This document shows, one piece after another, positions 11,601 to 19,632 of a stretch of 26,161 nucleotides of DNA. The stretch's first letter is position 1; every line of letters begins with the position of its first letter. The notes under the pieces are model-generated. The model did no database searches. It saw only the letters and a program-made list of their open reading frames with translations, and was not told where the DNA came from. The position numbers were made by a program, and so were the translations under genes. Source of the stretch: Phytophthora quininea (taxonomy: Eukaryota > Oomycota > Peronosporomycetes > Peronosporales > Peronosporaceae); contig JAAVTG010000882.1 in NCBI GenBank assembly GCA_011947345.1, positions 1-26,161 of the forward strand, in the 5' to 3' direction.

Positions 11601-13697
11601 CGAAAACGCCTTGGCTGCGGCAGTCGATCCATCTTTTAGCGCTGGAAGCAAATTCATATTCATTGCAGCCTCCTCGCTTCGTATCTTGTCACATCGCTCA
11701 ACCTCCTCCATTATCTCCTCCATGTAATACTCACGGAAGTCGTCAGCCAATACAGAGTGAGCCCGAGGGAGTTCGGGATATCCATAAGTCTAGCTTCCAT
11801 TGTAGATCCATCAAGTGCACAAATGCTTTTCGAGTACGACTCATCGGATGGCGCCAGCACATCGAAATACTCGATTGGCTTGTGCAGAGCGTTTCCTGTC
11901 ACGAGGGTTACTTCAGTATCTGCCGAATCTGCTTCGCTTGAAAATAGGTCCAAGGAAGCAGTAGTAGCAGCAGAGGTTGCCTGCTGAGGGCGCTGTTTAA
12001 AGATAATCTGTAGTGGTTCCGAGTTGGATTGCATCGGAACACCTGACTCGGTCGCCATACGGTATTCTTCTGCTAACGCCTTTGCCGTGTCAGCCAGAGT
12101 CTTCAGAGCGAAAGTCAGCGCTTCGTACTCGTTGGATTTCGCAGCAGTCTTTTCAAGTAAGTCAGCCATTGCTTTTGAAGCTCATCCAGAACATCAGCGT
12201 CGTTTATGTTGTACTCAAGCGCAAGCTAAAGTAATTGCATTAGAACACAGTGGTTTGACACTTATCAACCAGGCCACCTACCTCAACGGACTTCTTCACA
12301 TCATTAGCTCCATACAATTGAAGAAATTGTTCGGGTGAGCACGACTGGACTATAGACACTTTGGGACCCTCACCGTGCAACACTACCAACGTTGTTTCGT
12401 TGACAATCTACACCAACAGTTCAATGAATTTCTTCTGAACGATAAAACCAACAGCACATTTCGTACCTTTAAATCATGAATAATTCCTAGATCCAAATGC
12501 CATTCGACAATTTCCACGGCGAAAGGATCAAGAAAACAGCACGCTCGATCCAACATTCCAACTCACAAGCAATGTGGTCGCGTCCTTCACATCCTGCGGG
12601 GCGTAATCAGGTTCCTGAATAAATTGAAAGCAGCCAAGCTTGTTGATAGTCAAGTTGCGAGGCTGTATTCCTGCAAACATCAGCCCAGTTAGCATTGCCG
12701 CCATCAATGCAAATATTTTTCGTCATCACCTTCTTCCATAGCGCACCCGGGACTTTGTAAAAATGGCGTAGGGTTCTTGCTTAGCGAGAACTTTAACGTC
12801 GACGACACTGTGCCTGACTGCGGGTCTGCAACCCACACTCTTCGTCCTGGTCGGGACGAAAACCTTTGTCTCCCGCTTCTTCGCTGGATCAATCGACTCC
12901 ACATTCAAGTTTGTGAAGAAGCACGCTCCAAAGGCTCCTTGTCGTGCTTTCGTACCAATCTGCACTGCACTTCCGTCCCCAGACGTCAAATTCAACAACA
13001 ACACTCGCAACTGTGACGACACCATCAAAATATACGACCGACCGCTCTTGCTCAAATCTAACTGAACAATCCCCGTCTCCTCCTTCAGTAACAGCTCCGT
13101 GTCGGTGCTGCCAAAGATGGCAGACATGCCTGCTCGCAGCACCGTTTGGTATACCAGTCCAGCATTACACGCCGAGAAGAGTCTGGAGCCGCGCTTGTCC
13201 CACAGAAAGCAGGTAACCGCGAAACCTGCGTGGAAGTCGTGCGAGAACTCGACCTCTCTCCAATCTTGTGGTAGTCTGTGAGCTGCAGCGCGTACACGAC
13301 GCCGCGCATGGTGCCGACCACGAGCCTCTTTTGCTGCGGGTCGATGCTGAGGCAGGTAACGGCCACGCGGTCCTTGCTGGGGGCGTGATCATCTTCACCA
13401 GGTGGTACTTGGCCGGCAGCAGGCGGCTGTCCTCGCTGCGACTCGCCGAGGTCGCGTACAGATACACACTCCCATTGCTGGCACTTCAACATGTAAAAAT
13501 GATTTTAGTCAGGTCTTTCATGACCATCACTCATCCAGTTAATGGCAAGCTGCGTACCCGCAGGCGAGGAAGTTCTCGGACGCGTGCACGCACGTGAAGC
13601 GGATCTTGCGGTTCTGCGTGCCCAGCCCCAGGTCCTTGTAGTGCAGCAGCGGTCGACTGCGCACGACCGCGGGCGCTGCGTCTCCGTTCGGTGCCAT
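8693..13697 (-). CDS. HPS5: HPS5-like BLOC-2 subunit with C-terminal RING finger
   Basis: Exons are 13697-13558, 13483-12730, 12670-12467, 12407-12282, 12225-8887 and 8820-8693, about 1,560 residues. The N-terminal beta-propeller carries HPS5 landmarks: KIRFTCVHAS, VTCFLWD, GIVQLDLS, IGTKARQGAFGACFF and a RPGRRVW motif. The long helical C-terminal half includes KYPILYPWNIEQ and ERQKHEIAQMLEIVDTNVW, which lines up with the extreme C-terminus of animal HPS5. About 120 residues then follow, ending in a RING finger (CGAC ... PCGHAFHEQC ... CPVC) split by the last intron. HPS5 with HPS3 and HPS6 forms BLOC-2, acting in endosome to lysosome-related-organelle traffic. Eleven single-base breaks occur (near 13381, 13260, 12854, 12534, 12169, 11749, 11399, 10945, 10027, 9861, 9565), almost all in homopolymers. 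TECPR2 shares the propeller but fits the C-terminal half less well. Confidence 0.78.
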
Positions 13698-14104
13698 GCT
13701 CTGAGGACGAAGCTCGCGATCTCTTCTCAGAATGTGTTTGATTTTAAAACGTTTTTCACTTCTGAATAGAGCGTGTTATTCCGACATCGACAAACTTTTC
13801 AGTAGGCCTCGACTCAGTGCGCTTTTACTATACATGAAGTCATTGTATTCAGTTTGCACTTCAGTGCGTTCTAGAATACATCATTTCTCCATTCGGCGCC
13901 ATGCGAGGATGCATCTCTTCTCCGTTTGAATGAACCATGTGGGCCACATGATGTGGCGGCGATTAGTAGAAGAAAACATATTTTATATTTTTTCTAAAGA
14001 GTCGTGAAACATTTCGACGAAAGCTGGCCTAGGCGACAATAGCCAGCTCGGCCACCACGCAGAGCACGATAGACGCCAATCCCAAGCCTCCGCCAGCCCC
14101 GAGC
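13698..14104. promoter_or_regulatory. Divergent intergenic region between HPS5-like and E2-like genes
   Basis: This 407 bp region holds no supported gene. TCATTTCTCCATTC at 13881-13894 is a good match to the oomycete initiator plus flanking element and may be the E2 start site; a 10-codon upstream ORF (ATG at 13901) would then lie in its leader. Two overlapping palindromes, 13936-13950 (CATGTGG/CCACATG arms) and 13944-13956 (CCACAT/ATGTGG arms), could be protein-binding sites. All regulatory roles are inferred. Confidence 0.35.
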
Positions 14105-15066
14105 ATGTACATGCGCTCCGACTTTGCTGTTCTGCGTGTCCGCAAGGACGTGAACGAGGTGGGTTTCGATACAAAATACCATTCCACCAAATATTTATTC
14201 TAGTTGGGCATTTTGTTGCAGTTGTCCAAGGCCAAGTTCACGTGTCCTGAGGCCACGACGCACGTGGACTTCCCGGACGGAGTAAACAACATGTTACGGC
14301 TGATCTTTACAGTTTCCATCGCGCCCGACGCGCCCACTCCCTTCGCGAATGGAGATTTTACCTTCTTCGTCGAGATCCCCAAGACATACCCGTTCCACGG
14401 TATGGAAGATAATAAGGGATTCTAACTGGATGATTTTTACTAATACTTTTGTTGAGCTATTTGTCGAATGTTAGCGCCGAGCGTCAAGTGTTTAACGAGG
14501 TATGTGCAGCGCATTATTGCTGTTCCAGTTATTGGTAACATTTTTTAATTCTTTTCCAGAGTGTGGCACCCGAATGTGGATATAACGTCCGGCAGGGTGA
14601 TGATGCCAATTCTCGGTCCGGATTGGCGTCCCGTGCTGTGCCTCAACACTGTCTTGCTGGGGCTGCAGGTACCTTTGCTTTGGTTTGATGCCTATTTGTT
14701 TCTCCGTCTAACCGGATTATTTTGTGCGCCGAGCAGTTAATTTTCTTGGAGCCTGGCACTAACTACGTGCTCAATACTGCAGCAGCACAGCAGTTACATG
14801 AGAACCCGGAGCAATTCACGAGGCAGATGCAGCAGATTCTTTGCGGCGGCAGGTTTTACGGCATGGAGTTCCCGGCGCACCCACGGCAAATCGCGAGACA
14901 GCGACAGAGTTGGGGGTTGCGCGTCAAACGGGCGCGCAACGACGAGTGGGATGGCAGCCCGCGATCGACCAGCAGTAATCTTTGCGTAACGCAGGGCGTG
15001 GCTGAGACTGCGCTGTTCATGGATTTCAACGGCGCCTCGGCCTGGAAGCGGAAGCGCATCGACTAG
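14105..15066 (+). CDS. UBC12-like (NEDD8-type) E2 fold lacking the catalytic cysteine
   Basis: Exons are 14105-14158, 14222-14399, 14475-14499, 14560-14668 and 14737-15066, 231 residues, with no frame break. The protein follows UBC12/UBE2M closely: LRVRKDVNE, FPDG, FVEIPKTYPFH, VWHPNVDI, GPDWRPVLCLN, GLQLIFLEPG, and GGRFYGMEF near the end of the fold. The HPN motif is kept, but the position that is Cys in active E2s (G-x-V-C-L-N-I-L) reads GRVMMPIL, so the nucleophile is Met. UBC12 carries NEDD8 to cullins; without the cysteine no thioester can form, so this is probably a UEV-like, non-catalytic partner, or regulator. A tail of about 60 residues rich in Arg/Lys follows the fold (ends KRKRID). 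The first exon is short and has no in-frame upstream ATG; an alternative first acceptor after 14203 would add six residues. Confidence 0.85.
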
Positions 15067-15188
15067 CTGTCATTGACGAAGACACGCGCTATGGTTTTCC
15101 TAAAGTTTTATCACCATCACTGCTTAACAACTACATAGTCTTTCAATATATTTAACTCTGGGGAAGTTGTGGAGTTGTTCGTTCGACT

Positions 15189-15314
15189 CTACAGCGTCGA
15201 ATTGATGACTCGAATGATGCGAATGTGAGGGAAGTCGTCGACCTGCAACATTTCCTCCACTTTCTGGTCTTGAGAAACAAAGTTGACCACGAACATTTCG
15301 TCAACCCTAGCGTC
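15189..15314 (-). other. Short unrecognised open segment
   Basis: About 41 open codons on the minus strand end in TAG at 15191-15189 and encode a protein-like stretch (VDEMFVVNFVSQDQ ... FPHIRIIRVIN). There is no start codon in a sensible place and no recognised domain. It lies between the E2 3' end and the CRN remnant, and is absent from the partial duplicate at the right edge. It may be the tail of a broken gene. Confidence 0.25.
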
Positions 15315-15452
15315 CGATAATCATCCGCTTCCTTCACTGCGTCTTGGTGTTGACTGATCAGTCTTGGTCATGCGCGTATTTCTTGTCATTGTCACTACTA
15401 GGATGTCGAGTACCTTCACACTGCAGTACCGCTTCCTCGTCATCTACTGCAT

Positions 15453-15668
15453 TCAGAGGCTGCCTATTAACCAAACCTTGGATAGTTTATATCGCATTTC
15501 GAGTGTCAACTCCAGCGAAGCCACATCGTCAGACCACAGCCATCCGCTGGTATCATTTGTGGCGAACCAAAGCTCCAGGTCACGAGCTTCGAACGGGACC
15601 GAGGCTTTGAACATTTCCGATACGGCTGCCTTCAGATCGCCCACCGACTTACTCGGATCAAAGTAGAC
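15453..15668 (-). pseudogene. Crinkler (CRN) effector N-domain remnant, LFLAK type
   Basis: The minus strand reads a short fragment with the hallmarks of the CRN N-terminal ubiquitin-like/LFLAK domain: a SVGDLK block, then ARDLELWFAT in the place of the LQLFLAK motif, then a W-rich GWLW. In oomycetes this domain directs secretion and host-cell delivery of CRN effectors. Here it is bounded by stops on both sides (15671-15669 upstream, 15455-15453 downstream), no normal start or signal segment precedes it, and no DWL/HVLVXXP region or C-terminal effector domain follows. It is a relic. A truncated second copy of its centre lies at 26107-26161. Confidence 0.65.
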
Positions 15669-15769
15669 TCATGCAACCAAGTGTAGTACGCTTGGTGCGT
15701 CAGATTCGGGAATGAGAACAAGTTCATGTGAAGCGATTTCAAAATGTTTCTTTTAAAAAGTCTATCGCT

Positions 15770-17999
15770 TTACAAGATCTTCAACTTCTTGGTATTTCCG
15801 AGCAAATGCTTGATGTCCATAATGCTCATCGTCGAGAGCGCGTCGTCCACTGCGTATTCCGTCATTCCCGAAGCGTTCCTGCTAAACTTGCCTGGTTTGT
15901 CTTCGTCGACCACGATCAACTTCCCGTACGTAGTCTCGGCGTAAATGCGTAGAGTTTTCTCAAACAAACTCTTGTGTTCAGCGATGGCGTCCTTTTCGTC
16001 GACTACAGCTTCCTTCGTTCTCGATTTCGTGGTCGAAAGTCCATTGTCTTCCGCTGCAACCGCGTACTTCGTGCGTCTCGAGCCAGACTTTTGCTTTTCT
16101 GCACAGTCGAGTCGTCGCTACGCTGTGTCAGGAGCTCCATCGATCGAGCTTTCTTGATCAAGTACCGAAGCTCAACGGGTCCCGACGCGAAGCCATTGCC
16201 ATGGAAAATATGGTCGACTGCCAGCGTCACCATTCCACTAGGCCCCGACTGATTCATTTGTTGGAGAACGCACCCAAGTGAGCAGTTCGCAGTAGCCACC
16301 TCGTCCTCAACGAGTTTCTTGTCGAACGGGTTGATGCCGATTGATTCCATCACGGTCGCGGCATCCCATCCAACAAAGATATACCGCTTCTGGATCAACC
16401 GCAGCAAATTGTTGTTGGCCGCGTATTTGTAGGGGGTTGCCAGCATCGCAGCGCCAAACAGACCACCGCCGACCGTCAACAAGCACATGATGACGGTGAA
16501 GTCGCACATGATCTCACTGTGCCAGAAACTCGCTACTTCCGGATCACCGCCGAAAATCCCTCGACTAGCGTACGGCGGATTGACCATGAATGTTGTGCCG
16601 CCGTGAAGCTTCAGCAGCATGTAAAGAAGAAAGCACAGCATCAAGCTGTATACCTTGTAGCTTACGAACAGCGCGCTCGAGTCGACATACCACTCCATTG
16701 TATCTCGAGTCTGCGGTCGGATCATCTTCATCGCTTTCAACGACCGCACGGCCATTTTCAAGACCAGTCGCACTAGTGTGTGGACAAAGCACATGAGCCA
16801 AGTCAATCGCGTGAGTGCCGAGGCCAAGAAGACGAAGTTCTCAAAATTGACGTGCAAGCTCAGCATCCACGTGCCCATTTCGTACACGCTGTACGTCATG
16901 CGGATACTCACGAGGGCGTCGAGCATACTGAGGACGATGTAGAGCCAGTGGTTGATCCACATATCGGACGCCATGATGACTTTGCCTTTCATCCTGATGA
17001 TCATGGCGTCGTCGTCCGCTGCCCACGTCGAAAGCCACGAGAAAGGAATGACGTAGCGGAAGTACCGGCGAGCGCCTTCAAAGCGCAATTTCGACGGCAC
17101 GTACTCGACCACCCGCGTTTGTAAGATAGCGTTGACTATTCCCCGAATGACTAACACCAGCGTCACGATACCGTACGAGTACGTCACAAATGCAGCGAAC
17201 CATCCCGTCTGGTCAATCGCCACCTTCACTTGACCGAGTTGATCGACCGGTGCGGTCTGAAAGAGACCGTAATACTTGTCGCTATTGATGAGTCTTGGCA
17301 CGGCCCAACATTTGCTGCTCTGGATCTCGATGTGGTAGCTTCCTCCCGCCCAAAAGGATTGGTGCACCAGCAGATCCGTCACGTACGTGAACGAGCTAAA
17401 CGGTCGACCGATACAGCGCATAAATGGCGTACCGACCATGCCAAAATCTCCAGGAACGCCACTTTGAATCGATCGGTTTTCTTTGAGGTTTTCAAACTCG
17501 TCCAGGATGAAGCGGTAGCAATCCTCTGTCACGTTATTTCTCGTCTGGACGCACTCGTCGTACCAGTCCGGTAAGAAGTTGATGACGTCGCACTTTGGGG
17601 CGGAAATGCTGTGGAAATAGTACTGCGATCGACGGGCTCCCGTACCCCAGAAATCGTCAAAGTAAACGGCCGTGTGGGTAATGTTGATGGAGTTGACGCG
17701 CATACAAGTGCTGCGATCTTCGCCCAAATTGTCCGGCCCACGAGCCGTGAAAAACCGGTAGCTCTCCCGACGCTTGTCAAGTTGGTGAGCGTGTCGAGAT
17801 CGAGCAGGTCGTCTCGAACGAGGCCGTAGTTGATGCGCTTCTCCTGCAGTCGAGCTCGAATTTCATCGTATCGACCGGTCACGAACACGACGATGGGGTT
17901 CTCGCGAAGACCTGTGACCAGAGTGAGGATGGCTGAGGCGACGTTGACAAGTAGAACGATGAGCTTCCGCAACGAGAACTGGCGAAGGTCTGTCTTCAT
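15770..17999 (-). CDS. Multi-pass membrane protein of unknown function
   Basis: An intronless reading region of about 743 residues runs from ATG 17999 to TAA 15770. It has one N-terminal hydrophobic span (LIVLLVNVASAILTLV), a roughly 250-residue probably extracytoplasmic part with several Cys and N-glycosylation-like sites, and then about five further spans (for example WFAAFVTYSYGIVTLVLVIR, WLYIVLSMLDALVSIRM, FVFLASALTRLTWLM, VIMCLLTVGGGLFGAAML), followed by a soluble tail (YIFVGWDAATVME). I do not recognise the family; it resembles lineage-specific membrane proteins abundant in oomycetes, without known function. Breaks at 17750-17754 and 16036-16038 (A runs on the plus strand) need one base each. 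CTCACTTCGTAACTT just upstream of the start (18035-18021) resembles an oomycete initiator. Confidence 0.7.
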
Positions 18000-18716
18000 T
18001 GGCCGGCACGTGTAGTCGTCAAGTTACGAAGTGAGGAGGTGCTGTCTGGTCGGTCCCGAAAATCGCAGGAAACGGATTTGAGTCAACACTGCCCATAAAT
18101 ACTCGTTCTGGCCACAATGGCCTTGTTAACTAGCAGCCGTTGTTAACTGCTTCGGCGTCCGACTCAGCAAATGTGCGATGTTGACCATGTTAACAAGTGA
18201 AAAATGTTTTCATTCGAGGACTTGCATGAAAAATCTGCAAGTGCGATGCAGATAGATTGGCGGCGGCGGAAATCATGTCAATGCTTGGGGATTCACGGCC
18301 GTAGTGTTGAAAAAATCTCAATCAAAAACGTGTAGAGAAACATATCGGTCGCGGGCGAGTGTTCGAACAGCGAATCGGGGAGAATTTAACCACAGTATCG
18401 TTGTCGATATCTTGGGTCTTGGTGTGCGCTCTGCTTCACCAGCCGGACACCGTCGTGGACTGTGTCATAGTTCCCAACGACACAGCTATGGACTCGATCG
18501 AATTAGAGTATTGACGGGTTGCAGTCCACCACGCCTCACAGTCCAACCAACGTTGTCGAGAAACAAATTGTTCGGTTCGTTCAAGTTCATTATTGTATAG
18601 CGGTCTAGTCTGCAGCTTGAGAGGAGGCACTCAATCGACGCAGTTACGTATAAGCTGGTAGCTCTATGGTGGGGACCCCGCAATCGACACGGGGTGGCGA
18701 TAGATAGTGAGCGCGC
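18000..18716. other. Gene-free stretch, promoter side of membrane protein and 3' side of CAP gene
   Basis: I see no supported gene here. The initiator-like motif of the membrane-protein gene is at 18021-18035. A CTTGTTAAC/GTTAACAAG inverted pair flanks about 60 bp near 18122 and 18189, with a further GTTGTTAAC copy near 18139. Small ORFs in this stretch have no protein-like composition. Confidence 0.4.
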
Positions 18717-18849
18717 TTAGAAGTTGGACTCGCAGTCCTTGCCCTTGGGACTGTCGGTCGACGGCGCGGCAGTGGTGGCGGCAGGCGTCGCGGCCGGGGT
18801 CGGCGGGTCCGTAGCAGGGGCCTCGGTGACCGGGGCGACCGTCGCAGGC

Positions 18850-18886
<37 letters not shown>

Positions 18887-19154
18887 GTGTCGCGGTGGTC
18901 GGAGCGGGCGTCGCCGCGGGGGCCTCGGTCTCCGCCTCGCCCTGCACCTGGTCCTCGTTCTGAGCCGCACCCTGCTGCGTCGTCGAGCCGCTCGAGGCAG
19001 CGCCGTCGCACTGCTCGGCGTCGCCCGACCCGAAGTCCTGCGTCCAGTAGTGCTTGTACGTGCTGTCGGCGTTGAAGGCGTACGCCGTGCCGAACATGGT
19101 GTAGTCGCCCAGGATGTTCTCGTAGTGTTCGGGCGAGTTGATCCACGCCACCAT
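18717..19154 (-). CDS. 5'-truncated CAP/PR-1-like secreted protein with Thr/Glu repeat tail
   Basis: From ATG 19154 the protein starts with the C-terminal end of a CAP/SCP domain (AWINSPEHYENILGDYT, then FGTAYAF and YWTQDFG), followed by a low-complexity Ala/Thr/Pro/Glu tail with a (TE)6 run and a final CESNF. Complete CAP proteins need about 90-100 more residues upstream plus a signal peptide; none of the three upstream frames supplies them, so the gene has lost its 5' half, or is a fragment. There is no frame break. CAP proteins in oomycetes are mostly secreted and often Thr-rich beyond the domain. If translated, this product would lack a secretion signal. The truncation point lies next to the repeat- and transposon-rich part of the window. 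Confidence 0.6.
18851..18886. repeat. Hexanucleotide tandem repeat (TCTCGG)6
   Basis: Six perfect TCTCGG copies on the plus strand encode the (Thr-Glu) run of the CAP tail on the minus strand. The unit is a multiple of three, so length change keeps the frame. Confidence 0.9.
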
Positions 19155-19158
19155 TGTT

Positions 19159-19183
19159 GGAAATTGGATGCTTGGTGAATGAC
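19159..19183 (-). promoter_or_regulatory. Initiator-like motif upstream of CAP fragment
   Basis: On the minus strand GTCATTCACCAAGCATCC followed by AATTTCC ends four bases before ATG 19154. TCATTCAC fits the oomycete initiator and the CAATTTCC part fits its flanking element. If real, the truncated gene could be transcribed with a leader of about 25 bases. This is motif resemblance only. Confidence 0.35.
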
Positions 19184-19289
19184 TTCGGATTGAACGCGTG
19201 CCAGACGCGTTTCGGCCCCCGCCGGGGCTCGTCAGTGGCTTTACCAATCTAGAAGTGAGCGCTAACCTGCCTGGGCGATCTACCCAAGC

Positions 19290-19455
19290 CAAACACGAGC
19301 ACAAAAGGCGGTGCTTGCGCTCGCGCATAACCTCACGAGCACGAGTTTCGAGGTTTTTGTTTCCTCCCGTTCAAGTACGAGCACGAGCGGTTTCCCATGA
19401 GCAGTTGCTCGTGTTTCAAGCAGGCGGAAATACGCGAGTAGATTTTGCTCGTGTC
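19290..19455. repeat. CACGAGC/GCTCGTG motif cluster, possible hAT subterminal repeats
   Basis: At least five copies of CACGAGC or its complement GCTCGTG occur within 165 bp (about 19294, 19334, 19382, 19407, 19447), plus partial ACGAG copies. hAT transposases bind short motifs repeated just inside the element ends, and this cluster directly precedes the transposase reading region. I could not locate a matching terminal inverted repeat with an 8 bp target duplication. Confidence 0.45.
19330..19366 (+). repeat. Left arm of long-range imperfect inverted repeat
   Basis: This arm pairs with 25550-25586 in opposite orientation. The arms share CACGAGCA and then GAGGTTTTTGTTTC with two small gaps; the longest exact block is CGAGGTTTTTGTTTC (15 bases). 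The arms are 6.2 kb apart and enclose the hAT transposase, the kinase and FYVE remnants and the coiled-coil ORF. Confidence 0.5.
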
Positions 19456-19632
19456 TTCGATGCTCGATTGGTTAATAATATGATAGACAGTGCAAAGTAT
19501 CGGAGAAAATTACGTCAAAAATGGTTTAAACTACGTCACGATCTTGGGGGGCGAGAAGCTCGCAACTCGCCACTCAAGAAAACTCCAAGTCGAGAAGATC
19601 TCAAGTTGTTTTACGTTGTCCTGTCCGTCGGG

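Noticed and set aside
15067..15188. Possible RNA gene or terminator after the E2-like gene
   Set aside because: No tRNA-like cloverleaf or strong hairpin with a T-run is visible; it is probably just 3' UTR.
16519..17124. Plus-strand open stretches of 60-115 codons within 16.5-17.6 kb
   Set aside because: They are antisense to the membrane-protein gene, Arg/His-rich, without domains, and disappear as a reading option once the minus-strand gene is accepted.
18644..18970. Arg/Pro-rich minus-strand open frame over the CAP tail
   Set aside because: It is an out-of-frame reading of the GC-rich TE/Thr repeat; the CAP frame has the recognisable domain.
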